Source: Epiperipatus broadwayi
Taxonomy: Eukaryota > Onychophora > Udeonychophora > Euonychophora > Peripatidae
Length of the DNA stretch: 64,000 nucleotides
Direction: 5' to 3'
Assembly: GCA_028023455.1 (NCBI GenBank)
Contig: JAQFVV010000012.1
Location: 3,190,023 to 3,254,022, forward strand
The position numbers and the translations under genes were made by a program. Shown in pieces: positions 50,203-61,475 of this stretch (the first letter of the stretch is position 1; every line of letters begins with the position of its first letter). The notes under the pieces were generated by a model. It was not told the DNA's origin and did no database searches. It saw only the letters and a program-made list of their open reading frames with translations.

Positions 50203-50340
50203 AGAAATGATGCAATCTTGTTAAAAAGTCTCTCGAAAAACAATTACCCGGAAGATCCCTTAGATAAAAGTAAAAGATTACAAATTGGTAATAATAAAAT
50301 AAACCCATTAGTGGAAATTGTCCATGCTAGCTTGTTTTAA
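50203..50340 (+). CDS. possible terminal exon, unrecognised (weak)
   Basis: An open stretch of 45 codons plus TAA follows a pyrimidine-containing sequence ending TTTTGTAG, a plausible splice acceptor at 50199-50200. The inferred peptide begins RNDAILLKSLSKNNYPEDP and ends NPLVEIVHASLF. Its composition is more protein-like than the surrounding chance frames. It has no start codon, so it would have to be a 3' exon of a gene whose other exons I cannot see in the window. It could equally be chance or a transposon relic. I recognise no domain. Confidence 0.2.
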   Translation, partial: RNDAILLKSLSKNNYPEDPLDKSKRLQIGNNKINPLVEIVHASLF

Positions 50341-50748
50341 AATCATAAGATATATTTTAAAACAATTGTTTGAGAAACTGATAACAAACTTGCATTGTTT
50401 CAAACATCTTACTAGATAAGAGTATCCAGTCAAACTATTCCAGATGAAACTTAAGTGCTTAAACCGCCTCAGGTCCAGCAGTAATTGCTAAGTTACATCT
50501 TCCAAAATAAAAGTATATATACTGCTGGATTTGAATCCACAAGGGAGGAGACTGTTAAATAACTATGTTGCTATACATATTCCACGCCAGTTTTGATTCT
50601 CACTCAATGTGTCGTGAGTAGGGAAAATTTCACCTTTTCCCTCCATTTTAATATGCTGTTCCCATGATCGAAGCTCTGCATCTTGTACTAATGAACTTTA
50701 TGAAAAACAAAAACACAAGTTAAAACTTGCTAATGCTTGTATTTATGA
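50341..50748. other. spacer, nothing recognised
   Basis: Moderately AT-rich, non-repetitive sequence before the hairpin element. No frame or RNA supported. Confidence 0.5.
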
Positions 50749-50896
50749 CAATAGATAGTGTTCTACCAAAAACACCATCAAGCATGTTTATTTACATAAA
50801 CGTCAGAGCAAGCAGTTAGAGATAGTGAATGCTTGCTCTGACGTTTATGTAAACAAACATGCTTGATGGTGTTTTTGGTAGAATGCCATCTATTGT
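50749..50896. mobile_element. hairpin element with 66-bp near-perfect arms
   Basis: Arms 50749-50814 and 50830-50895 (ACCAAAAACACCATCAAGCA against its complement, and ACGTTTATGT-type centre) differ at only a few bases. The loop is about 15 bp. Such symmetry suggests a recent foldback or MITE, or a hairpin RNA source. No second copy is present in the window. Confidence 0.75.
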
Positions 50897-51765
50897 AATG
50901 AACTTTATGTATTTTTCCCGTGAAAATGAAATGCTAATTCTCAAATAATAATGCTATCCTAGATCTAGTGAAACAATACTGATGGACTGACTCCTAGTGA
51001 AATCGTTTGTCCAAATAAGCAAGGTAAAAGAACTTTGACCGCTTATAATCCTTTAATCCTACCTTCTCTGTAATATTTATATTTTAATCATCTATATTAA
51101 ATGTCCTCAAAATATGTATTCTTATAACTCTATATAACTAATCTATATTAAGCCTCCTATATAATGTTTTTCTTTTTTTTTATTTCCAAGCGACTAACAA
51201 TTTTCATTTAGATTTATGTATTTATATTTTAAAAGAAATGCCAATGATATTCTAAAATCGCAAGCATATAATTCATTTTTGTTTTCCCCACCCATCATTT
51301 ATCGGATAAATAACTTATAATTTGATCAAAACAAGTCTTATTCGAATTGCCCAGGTGCTCGCAATTTTAGATAAACAAACTAATTATATTTTTATGTTTA
51401 CTGTAGAAAAACAGATTGACATCTGTTTTTTTTTACATTCTCCTTCCTAAATAATGCGCTATCTCTTATTCTTAAATTATATTATATATGTAAAACCCAT
51501 CTTAGCTATTACCACCACCCACTTATTTTATAATAATTTATATATTTTCACAAGGGCATTTAGTAACCAAGATTGAGATTTATTAAATGTGTGGGAAGTA
51601 ATGAATAATATTAAGTAACATAATGCAAGGGGGAGGGGGATCTTAAGATCTTAATTTTATATTTAAGTACAATTATTATCCATGTTTGCTTAATGAAGCC
51701 ATATCATTACGCTGAATATTTCATAATTTATGGGCAATAAATATGTTTAGATAATCTTTAACCTT
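50897..51765. other. AT-rich spacer, nothing recognised
   Basis: No gene or repeat supported. Confidence 0.55.
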
Positions 51766-52227
51766 TTGAGTTATATTATATTATTAAGCATTACGTGCAT
51801 AAAGGCCATTTCATTTATATATATGTTCGTGCTTCTTTCTCACATGGAGGTATTCACTCAGTCAAGCCCCATCGTCATTCTCAATGTCCTTGAACCAGGC
51901 TGTAAAACCACCCTGTGGACATCCTTGGTCTTATGTACATGCTTTATATGGGGATCACTCTGGAAAATCCAGCCCGATAATGACATAGCTGACCGTCCTT
52001 TGTCTCAATACCGACCCTGCCTAAATTTGCAGAGGAAATCGATCAACTTCATTCTTAAAATTCATGAAGCACACTCCAGGATCCATAATTGGACCAACCC
52101 AATCAGCCGCCATGCACGCACCACCTTTCAGTGTCTTATTAGTCACCCAGAAATAGCCATCAGCCGTAATGAGATGATTTCTTTAAACAGACATATTTCC
52201 ATTAGTTTAATATATGTATTAATGTGA
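51766..52227 (+). CDS. unrecognised open frame, possible gene or element relic
   Basis: A 153-codon open frame, among the longest in the window that is not a transposon protein. Its middle (about 51840-52190) is clearly less AT-rich than the flanks, which is unusual for a chance frame here. The track start is not a firm ATG. ATG at about 51823 would shorten the protein, dropping most of a hydrophobic first 30 residues. The later part is rich in H, R, S and I (for example IHEAHSRIHNW) and shows no catalytic motif, zinc finger or known domain. Neighbours give no context. It may be an exon-like relic, an unknown element's coding piece, or a non-coding GC island with a fortuitous frame. Confidence 0.25.
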   Translation: MSYIILLSITCIKAISFIYMFVLLSHMEVFTQSSPIVILNVLEPGCKTTLWTSLVLCTCFIWGSLWKIQPDNDIADRPLSQYRPCLNLQRKSINFILKIHEAHSRIHNWTNPISRHARTTFQCLISHPEIAISRNEMISLNRHISISLIYVLM

Positions 52228-54679
52228 TAGATTTAGTATCATTTATATAATTATTCATTATCCATCCCACACGTTAATTATCTATAACTCATTTAATAAT
52301 AATATTGAATATAAACAAATGTAATATCTGCTTGTAAAATTATTATCTTTTTAAATTAAGTAAATGCTCTTTTCGTCTCCGGGGGTGTAATAGTATTCCA
52401 GTAATGTATTCTAATAGCGCTAATTCATTTAGTCACACATCTATATATTATTGGCATAGCCGCTAATCTTATGTTATCGTTAAATATGAATCAAACAAAA
52501 ATATATCTACTACTTACGAGGCTCATGTCAGTTAAATAACCCAACATAATTTTGTTATTAATAAATCTTAAATATATATATATCAACTCGAACCATTGCT
52601 TTCTTTTAGTTAAGTTAATATATTAAGTTATTACTTAAGTTCAATATGACTAGATGATCTCTGCTAAATACATAATTAATGTTCTAGGTGACGAGCCTTC
52701 ATTGCTCATAAAATATAGCTAGTTATTAAGTTAGTCTATCATATAAGTTTAGCCTAGAGGTTTTTGTGTCTCCGATGACTGATGCTGGCGGTGAGAAGTA
52801 AATTAAGTTGATGTCATCGGGATTGTTGTTTATAATGTTATAGATCTGGGAAATAGGCAAATAGGGCAGAGTTCACGAGTGTTCCTGACCTGTGTATCTT
52901 GCGCATGATTGGATTCGAGGTACTTTTGCCTAGATGCTAGATCTTGTTACGTGAACATACAAATCCGACCGGCAAACTATATATTTAATGCCTAAACAGA
53001 TTGCTCAGTGATTTATTCAGATGAATATGTTGGGAGAAAAATTGTAATGGAAATTTGAACTAGCCACATTAGAAATGCCAAATGTACAGGATTTACTTTC
53101 CACTGATTGTCATCAATTGATGATGAGCATGATAAAGTTCATTATCAGACTAAAAACTATTGATCATAATGTTGGTCCACAACAGTGATATTCCCTGCTT
53201 TGAACTAGACACATTTATTGCACTATATATTGCACATGATATTGCACTATTTTGTTTATATCTCTTGTAAAAATGACAATTGAGAAGTAAATATAGACTA
53301 ACAATTAAAATCCAACAATAATTTAATTTATGTCATAACAATAATATAATATCTATCACAAATGGGTATTCTAACCATTGCTAAAGGATAGAAGATTATC
53401 TTTTGAGGTAATGATGTTTTAATATTTTTTGCATTACTCTCTGTCATTAATTTAAATAAAAATGTGTTGATCTATATGCCTGATCAAAGTTTGAATCATA
53501 TAAATAAATAAATAAAAATCTTCTAATGGACTAAACTGGGAAGTACATACATAAAAAAATTATCATTACTCTGAATAAGCAGACATCCACTATTTTATAG
53601 TAATTAGATTAATATTAACTCTAATGGGAAAATGTATTAATTATTAATAAATAAATAAAAAGATCACATAACATATATAAAGAATAGCACTATCTTATTT
53701 ACTCAAACTATTTATCTTAAATTTCTTAGTTGAAGCTAGAAAAAACATACATATATTAAAAATAATAAACTTTTTAATATCCTTGTCTTTGTCCTGATTT
53801 ATCTGTCCATAACAAAAAATTGATAATCTTTTAGATTCATTTTCTTTTGATCCATGAAGTAATTTCAATTATAATCCATTAATCAATTCTGTACTACTGA
53901 ACTTGGTTGAAAAATGTGTAAGTTAACCTATTTATTCTTAAATTCAGTTGTGAATGATATGGTTTAAGTTTTTTTTTAAATAATTCTATATATTTTCTTC
54001 ACTGGTTTGATAGATGAATAAATCAATTTATTAATCATTCTTTTTTTTTGGTTGATTATTTGTCTCACATCAATTTGTTTGTAATTATTTTTCTTGTAGT
54101 GCCAATTTATAGATAAAATTATGAAAAAAAGTGGCAATAGTGTTTCTAATTCATAAACCAAATAAAATAAACATATTTTCTAAAAGCGATGGTCTTCATT
54201 TTCTTTTATGCAAAAGCTATAGTTTTAAATAAGTCTGTTTTGTTCAACTTATTTTATGGAGCTAGTATCACTGAAAATCTAGCCAATTTTGCTGATTAAG
54301 ATTGGACTACAAGGGTATATGGCTGTTACATATTATTTTACCAATAATGATATTGGCATAATTCTATTTTTACAATTATAATTGTGAAATGGAATTCACA
54401 AAGGAAAATTGCAGTAAATATTACACTGTTGTAGGATGTCTCCCACATTATATGTTTAAATCCAATCTCTCTAAAAATATATGTTCTATCAAATTATTCC
54501 ATCTTGCTTTAGATGCACTCATACATGTTTGTTAAAAAATGTTTATCAATAAATATATTTATCACAAAGCCACCCCCCTTCAAACCTATCCCATCCATTT
54601 TAATCAATCTCTGTTATGTTTGTCAATTAATAATAGTAATATTAATAATAATTAATACAGATTGGAAGTCTTCAAAATG
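52228..54679. other. AT-rich spacer with a less biased patch
   Basis: A patch at 52745-52990 is less AT-rich and non-repetitive but has no usable frame. The rest is ordinary AT-rich sequence. Confidence 0.5.
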
Positions 54680-54962
54680 CGAACAGGAGATGAATAGAAA
54701 AAAACTCAGTTGGATGAATAAAATAAGAAATGAAGAAGTTTTGAAAAGAATAAATAAAGATGTTTTGAATGAAATGGTGAATGAAAGCAAAAAGAAAGGA
54801 TAGAAAAGATTGACATTGTTGGATGATACCAGAGGTGAGAATAATTATGTGGAATTGATGAGCTGGACAATAAAGAGAATGGAGTAAGAAAATGGATGAC
54901 TTGCTAATGTGACTACTCTCTGCATCTATCCATAGTACAGAATACTATTCATGATGATGAGT
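54680..54962 (+). pseudogene. LINE C-terminal relic, second lineage
   Basis: The frame to 54803 contains KLSWMNKIRNEEVLKRINKD, which resembles the conserved W-x-DKIRNEEVLKR segment near the carboxy terminus of many invertebrate LINE reverse transcriptases. After a frame break, LLDDTRGENNYVELMSW resembles the following LLDDLK..NYVEMK segment. The stretch normally between the two (the WIGHI region) is deleted. It ends near a CATGATGATGAG tail (about 54950-54961). It differs from the RTE copies elsewhere in the window, so it represents another LINE lineage. Confidence 0.7.
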
Positions 54963-55654
54963 TATCAAAAAAATATAGAAATAAAACATATTTTTAAAAA
55001 AATATTATTTATTGCAGCTTTAAATTATATTAACTTTATAACAACGAGAGACTTGTAAACTTGCATCGTGGTGTTTTGGGACAAGATCAGTAAATTTATG
55101 GTAATGGATAAAGTGAATCAAAACTAATTCGTAGATATTTCCTGTACATATTTAGAACTTTGTTTAATAAAGTTTATTACTGTACTTAAAAAAAAAATAT
55201 TGCAGCTTTGAATTTATTTCAAAACAAACCACTCTATATATGTGAAGTTTAAATAAATAAACAAACTTTGTGATTTGATTTGAAACGTTTTCAGTTTGTT
55301 GAGTCTGTTTTATTTCCTTTTCCCCTTAAAATTGTAAACTATGATCAATTAATAAAATGTTCTCTTTTATTTTATTTTTCAATGTAGACAACTAAAATAT
55401 TTATTCGACAGGATGTATCAGTACATTTTATCTTTCTTAAATGAATTCATTTAAACCTATTAATATGGACAAATACACCGTTTATAAATGTGATTATTTT
55501 TTGGATTATTATAATGTTTTTTGTTAAACTTGTAACTGGCTGTGCAATAATACAATATGTTAGTTATATATATTGTAACACCCTGATTCCGTATTTCATA
55601 TCAATTTTAATATTTTAAATACAATTATATTTTATATACCTAAAGTCTAGATGT
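54963..55654. other. AT-rich spacer, nothing recognised
   Basis: A TGTAACACCC sequence at about 55574 resembles an LTR start but has no partner. Not called. Confidence 0.55.
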
Positions 55655-55920
55655 AATATATAGGGATTTAAACCCAGACTGTCAAGCTCCTTTCACTCAT
55701 CCATTGTATCTCATACAATGGATACACATGACCCACACACAAGTGAAAAAGTCAAATCATCTCCAATGTATGTTTTCTTGTTAAACCGGCACTCATCAAT
55801 TAGTCCAGCTCATCATCTCGCATATATATATATTGGCATCAACAAGGGATTAGGGCGTTCCATCATCAGATTTTCAATTTTATGGATGGCAGAAAAGATA
55901 GAGGGTGGAATGGATTGAAG
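55655..55920 (-). repeat. SINE-like interspersed repeat, copy X2
   Basis: Block A (55655-55825) contains GGGATTTAAACCCAGACT and CAATGGATACACAT, ends at a TATATATA run, and matches 12688-12850. Block B (55832-55920) contains CGTTCCATCATCAGATTTTC and matches 12899-12985 inverted. On the minus strand AGTCTGGGTTTAAATCCC resembles a pol III B box. A 66-codon frame through it is incidental. Confidence 0.6.
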
Positions 55921-55950
55921 CATGACTATTAAAGTGTGAAGGTTTACTAA

Positions 55951-56048
55951 CTTTTTTTTTCATGTGTCAAAGCTTCGGCCGGAAAGCAAACCCGCGAACC
56001 CAGGACAACTTCTTGTAAGGCAGCTGTGCTGACCACTCGGCCACCAAC
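55951..56048 (-). mobile_element. short tRNA-derived SINE, copy 1
   Basis: On the minus strand it starts with a tRNA-like head: A box TGGCCGAGTGGTC (56043-56031), TAAG at the anticodon-loop region, then B box GGTTCGCGGG (56000-55991). It ends in CACATG plus a run of ten A (55960-55951 complement). The overall length of about 98 bp leaves almost no body, so it is close to a bare tRNA-like unit with a poly-A tail. The second copy at 57041 has the same design. No clear target duplication was found here. Confidence 0.8.
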
Positions 56049-57028
56049 TATCTTAATATCATTTTTTGTAAATTTAATTTATTTTGTCTTAAAACGTCGA
56101 ATTGCAAACCTTTTAATTCTTTTTTTTTTAATTAGAAGAATATTTTCCATGAAAGTGATTAAAACTGTAACATTTTCAATTTTTATATTTTTATTTTAAT
56201 TGCAAAAATAAAAAGACAAGGGAAATAATAATTATTTTTTATGGAAAGCATTTTTTTAAATGGAATTTCTGAATTAAAAATGTAAAATTTTTTATTTGTT
56301 AGTAACCTTCCTAACATGCTTTTACTTTTTTTAAATAGAAACTATTTTAGCATAGAATTGATTGTTTCTTAAACATTGTAAATGCAAATTGTTAAAAAAT
56401 ATTGACAAATATGGAATTTTAATAGTGAGCCCATAATATTACTTTATTGATTTATTTTTAAAATTAGGCAACATTAAAATTACTTTCAGATTTTAAAAAA
56501 AGTACTTTGTAAATTGATTATTTTGTGCTTAATGCATCAGAATTTTTAAAAAGTTTTTATCAGAACTTGTCTTAAGCCAGCAGAACGCATGAATTTCATT
56601 CCAACTAGTGAATAAATTATGTTATTTCAGGAAGGATTTCTGACTAAAAACGTTGAAACTAATAATTGTTTTAATCAAGTAAGTTTAAAAGCCATCCAGA
56701 AAAGAAATTTAAAAACCCAAAATACTTTGGCTAGATTATTAGCAACAAATTGAAATTTACATCACATGATCATTTCTTATGCTTGCTCACTGTTGTATGG
56801 AGAGTTTTGCCTGTTTTAAATTGAAATTTACATATATTGCATTACAAGTTAACTCACTAACATATTTATATGAAGTAGTAATGAGGAAAAACTGCGGATT
56901 CAAACCCTTACTAACCATTATGTTAAGACAAAAATTTTTATAGTTTTATCAGATAAGAAACTTGTTTCTTTTTAATATATTTACTGAAGAATTTTCAAGC
57001 AAACCAAAGATAAGTGTTTTAATATTTT
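56049..57028. other. AT-rich spacer, nothing recognised
   Basis: No gene or repeat boundary supported. Confidence 0.55.
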
Positions 57029-57040
57029 TATTCTAGTCTT

Positions 57041-57140
57041 CTTTTTTTTTCATATGTCAAATGCGCTGAACCGGAAGCGAACCTGGGCCAGCTTGCTTAG
57101 AAGGCAGCTATGCTAATCACTAGGCCATCAACGCATTGAC
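57041..57140 (-). mobile_element. short tRNA-derived SINE, copy 2, with 12-bp TSD
   Basis: On the minus strand: A box TGGCCTAGTGA (57127-57117), B box GGTTCGCTTCC (57083-57073), then CATATG and a poly-A tail near 57042-57050. It is flanked by perfect direct repeats TATTCTAGTCTT at 57029-57040 and 57141-57152, a target-site duplication typical of LINE-mediated insertion. The tRNA-like cloverleaf is not intact, so this is a retroposed derivative and not a working tRNA gene. The internal promoter boxes look good enough for pol III transcription. Confidence 0.9.
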
Positions 57141-57152
57141 TATTCTAGTCTT

Positions 57153-57980
57153 TTAAATGTGTATTAATTTCATTTTGTTTATTAATTTTGAATAATAAAT
57201 CGGCTGCATTTATTATTTTTAAAGTACACAAACATATATTTTAAAAAATAAAATTTAAAAACTTAATTAATTTTGTCAGTCAAAGGTATAAATCAGTGAA
57301 AATAGTAAACCTGTCTACTAATTAATTATTGTTATTAATAAAATCTTGGCTTAATTAAACCCTAGTTTTTTCTTTCTTAGTCCAAATTTAATATTCCTCC
57401 TATATATATAATTTAATAAATTTTAATGGATGTAATTATTGAAAATATTTTCATTTATTATTTTATTAAAAAAAAATCTGGACAGATCTTAATATGATTT
57501 AAAACTGTTAAGCTTTTTTACATTTAAAATATCAATAAATTTAATTTTATATATTTTTAATTCAAATATGTATAATATAATAAGAAGTGGTCTATTTTCT
57601 TGCTGTAAAAAAGTATTGAACTTGGCAAGTGGACGGCAGGCAATTCAAATATTATCTATAATAGACTTGGTAAATTTGGCATATTTATTCAATATTATTT
57701 CTCATTATACATATATTATAATTGTGTATGCTGTGAGTAATTAATATACTTGGATTTTATAATATGAACAAGTCATTTTGTACTCATTGAATTCTATAGT
57801 CTGGTTGTAAGGAGTATAAAAATGTGTGCACATTCTTGTTTACAGTTTGGCTGACAAATCAGATATACATTTTTTTTATTTCTAAAGAAGTGTAGAAATT
57901 AAAATACTTTTACCAACACTTCAAGATATGTACATACAAACCTGCTGCCTCATACGGTAATTTTAGTTTAAATTATGTCA
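57153..57980. other. AT-rich spacer, nothing recognised
   Basis: No feature supported. Confidence 0.55.
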
Positions 57981-57989
57981 ATTTTGGCA

Positions 57990-58120
57990 TTAGATATATA
58001 TCATTAAAAACCAGTCAACATTTAGACAATCCCAGTAACATAACAATCAACAATCTCAAACTGTTATCAAAGCAGCTTCCTTTCAACAATAAAGGTGAAA
58101 CCTGCTGTATTCACATCCAT
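57990..58120 (+). repeat. fragment of the 36-kb foldback repeat family
   Basis: Matches the left arm of the repeat at 36042-36172: ATCATTAAAAACCAGTCAAC, CAACAATCTCAAACTGTT, CAACAATAAAGGTGAAACC. Single arm only. Confidence 0.7.
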
Positions 58121-58148
58121 CTCATTCTGGTGTAACATATATATATAA

Positions 58149-59680
58149 CAAAAAATAATTAATATAAAGGTAATTAACTATTATATACAGTCTATCAATC
58201 AGCAGAAGTACTTTGGTTAATTTCTTAACCTGCCTCAACTGCTGTTAAATTCAAAAACAAAATGAAAGTAAACATCATCAACTCAAATTCCATGAATTCC
58301 AAATTTTAATGGTAGTAGTTTGTCTATTAATTATATTTAATTTATTTTTATTTATTAAAATTGTCTTTTTAATTCTTCTTTTATTATGGTTTCTCTCTTC
58401 GTGAAAAATTTTAACCCTTTTAATATCAAACTTAAATTTATACTTACATATTCTTTTATGAACCAAAAAAACTGAAGCAGTCATTAAATTATTATTATTA
58501 TTACTTCTTCCACACTTGTACAACATTTCATGCTTCTTTAATCTTTTTTCAATATTACACTCAATTCATCTATATAGATAACATACTTCCACAAAAATTT
58601 GGATACACCATATTACTTTTCTGCTTGACAGATATAACATTTTTAAAATTATTCACTAATTTATTAACATTATATATAACACAAAATAAAAGAACTTGTT
58701 TATCCATTTATTTCAAATGCTCAAGTGAAATTTTTTTAAGGTTATATATAAGATATCCATCTTTTTACTATCAATCTTCAACTCCTTTAAACCATTAAAA
58801 CTCTTTTTAAATTGACATAAAATATTATTAATCTGTTCTATCTTAAAACCAACTTCAAACAATTCCTTGGCAGATATCTCAACATTTTTTTTTAATTTAT
58901 CACATTGGTAATGACATCATTTTTCATTATGAAAAAACAAAAAAAAGATCTAAAACTTATCATCTTATGCATGAGTGGTACTTTTGATTTACAATTTTAT
59001 ATCCCCTTTTTTCAATGGTTTGATTATTAATTTATAACATAACATACTATCATCTTTTGTAATAATTAAATCTAAATACTTAATACTTTTATTTTATTCT
59101 TTTTATAGTCCACTTCAAGCCATTCAAATTATTTATCTCCTCTACAAGCAAATTTATAGTATTTGTATTTTCTCAAACAAAAGCATCATTCACTTACCTC
59201 TTGTAAATTTTTAAAAGAACACGTTTAAAATATTATTCTCATATGTAGACAAAACAAAATTGCAAATTTGTGCAACAACAGACAGATCCATATGTCAAAC
59301 TTTAAACATTTTATAATATTCACCTCCAAAAGAAACAACGTTATCATCAAACATTTTTAAAGAATCAATAATAAATTTTATCACATATTTAGAAACATCT
59401 TTATTTTTTAATGCATGTTCAATTATTTTTATGGAATTCACTATATCACTAAAACCATTCATTTCCATCACATCTAATGAAGCAATAACATCATTCTTAT
59501 TAATCTCTATATTTCTAATTTTATATACAATGTCAAAAGATGAAGCAATAGTATTTTCCACAAATCCTACAAATTCTTGCAACAGCATATCAATATCTTT
59601 AGAAATTTGATAAATAAATAAACCACAAAAGTCAATCTTAATTTACAAAGGATTGCCTTCTTTATGTAACTTTATATTTG
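58149..59680 (-). pseudogene. Penelope-like element D, RT plus GIY-YIG, broken
   Basis: Minus strand, high to low coordinates. KLHKEGNPL (about 59665-59640) matches the PLE RT KIHKxGxPLRPI motif. The frame 59588-59295 (97 codons) contains SLDVMEMN with Asp39, corresponding to the catalytic FDVxxLYTNIP motif, followed by a helix and FGGEYYK. A YKRxVNDAFV segment (about 59210-59180) stands where YRYVDDIF is expected. YLDLIITKDDSMLCYKLIIKP follows. After stops, the GIY-YIG region (58650-58300) shows a worn MVYxxF segment, then the frame 58526-58278 with KFDIKRVKIFHEERNHNKRRIKKTI and LNIINRQTTTIKIWNSW, the usual carboxy-terminal end. Many stops and frameshifts make it non-functional. The amino-terminal part upstream of RT motif 2 is absent. 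Confidence 0.85.
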
Positions 59681-59689
59681 CAAAAAAAG

Positions 59690-60531
59690 AGAATATATAA
59701 ATTGCAAGTGAAAAGTACCATTTATGCGTAAAATGGCTAGTTTTAGATCTTTTTTTTTTGTTTTGTAATGGAAAATTATGTCATTACCAGTGTGATAAAT
59801 TAAAAAAATATTGACATATTTGCCAAGAAATTGCTTGAAGTTGGTTATGAGATGGAATAGATTACCAATACTTTATGTCTATTTAAAAAGAGAGTTAATG
59901 GTTTAAAAGAGTTGAAGATTGATAGTAAAAAATGGATATCTATCTATTCCATATATTTCAAATGCTTAAGTGAAATTTTTTAAGGATATATATATATAAG
60001 AATGTGTTTAATGTTTTATTTTGTATTACAAGTAATATTAATCAATTTGTAAATAATTTTAAAAATTTCATACCTGTCAAACAGGAAAGTAATATGTGTA
60101 ACAAAATTTTTATGGTTGTGTGTTACCATATATAGGTGAATGAAAGTGCAGTATTGAAAAAAGATTAAAGGAACATGAATTTTTATACAATTATGTAAAA
60201 AGTAAAAATAATGATGATGAAAGTACATGTAAATATAAATTCAAATTTGATATTGAAAGTATTAAGATTCATCAGGAAGAGGGAAACCATAATAAAAGAA
60301 AAAATGAGACAATTTTAAAAATAGAAATAAATTGAATATAATTAATAGACAAGCTGCTAACATTAAAATTTGGGATTCATGGGATTTGAGTTGATGATGT
60401 TTACTCCTGTTTTGTTTTGGTATTTAATGGCAATTGAAACAAGTTAAGGAATTAACTGAAAGTATTTCTGCATATTGGAAGACTGTATATAATAGTTAAT
60501 TACTGTTACATATATATTTTTTTGTTATTAC
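59690..60531 (+). pseudogene. Penelope-like element D', inverted partial copy
   Basis: Reverse-complement copy of 58149-58990, fused 5' end to 5' end with element D. It begins after the RT thumb (AAAAGTACCATTTATG against the complement of 58965-58980) and continues through KELLEVGYEMEQI-like sequence, the GIY-YIG tail (ESIKIHQEEGNHNKRKNETI, NRQAANIKIWDSW) and the 3' non-coding region to about 60531, where GTATATAATAGTTAATTAC matches the outer end of D. It is 5' truncated and broken. Arms differ at many positions, so the pair is old. Confidence 0.85.
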
Positions 60532-60540
60532 AATAGTTTT

Positions 60541-61389
60541 TTTTAATTAATAGGCATTTTATTCATATATATATATATGCATACAAATTATTTACACATA
60601 TAAATAATATTTTATGTTATTGTCATTTCATTGAAACAAATAAATTCTAGTTTGCTTTGATCAGTATAGTAAATGGATGAGTGCTTGCAGTTCATAAAAA
60701 ATACTTTATATTGATGATATCATATAACTATTTGGTTATAATATCTACTGTTTAAGACTTTTTTGTCATTGTTATATTAATGTAAAAAACTGGTAGCTAT
60801 AATGTGTACATAGCTGATATGCAAATCACTTTTTTTAATTATATTGATAATATTTGATTACAGATTATATCACAATTACACAATATTCAAAATTATTTCA
60901 TATTAAAATATTGATTATAAATATCAATAATATTTGCAGGGAGATATAAAATAAAGTTAAGTAATATCATTAATAGCAATTATGAAGAAAGTCTACCCAA
61001 TTATTATCAGTCTAGTTAACTTCTGATAAATTAAAACTTTATCTCTTTGTTTTATCCTTTAGCTTATGACAAATGAGTAATTCATTATTTTCTTGGCCTA
61101 TCTGAAATTAATACTAAGTCTTTTGGGGGGAAATTCTGAAGTACCTGCAAAGTATCATTATAAATTTAATTTTGAATTTGGTGCATGATAGATGAATACA
61201 CTGATTATTATACCATGCGACATTGATGTGGTCAAGGCAAGCTGTTTGAAGTATTTTCTCGTTCAAAGATTATCTTCAATAAAATAGACTGTTACAGTTT
61301 TAATTTACTTGTTTTAGTGATTGCTAATGTACTTGATGTTTAATAAAAATTTGTTAAATTTTCAATATAGTAGTAAATAATATTTACTA
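60541..61389. other. AT-rich spacer, nothing recognised
   Basis: A short TA run at 60567-60580. No gene supported. Confidence 0.55.
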
Positions 61390-61475
61390 AGGCTGTAACC
61401 TCAAGAATATGTATGTAAAAATGTGAATGTAGGGACCTCTACAGGTCTTAACCACAAGCTTACATTTTGGAAAAT
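61390..61475 (+). mobile_element. half copy of the 11-kb foldback family
   Basis: AAGGCTGTAACCTCAAGAAT and TAGGGACCTCTACAGGTCTT, then CACAAGCTTACATTTTGG, follow the order of the left arm of 11046-11138. No inverted partner is nearby, so the second arm has been lost or never existed. Confidence 0.7.

Noticed and set aside
55574-55583. LTR start TGTAACACCC
   Set aside because: No matching end or second copy nearby. Ten bases are not enough.
56630-56680. Second hammerhead-like core (CTGAC ... GAAAC)
   Set aside because: No stem II can be formed between the two core strands and the stems around it do not pair.
56031-57127. Functional tRNA genes at the two tRNA-like units
   Set aside because: A and B boxes are present but a full cloverleaf cannot be drawn. 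A poly-A tail and, at 57 kb, target duplications mark them as retroposed.
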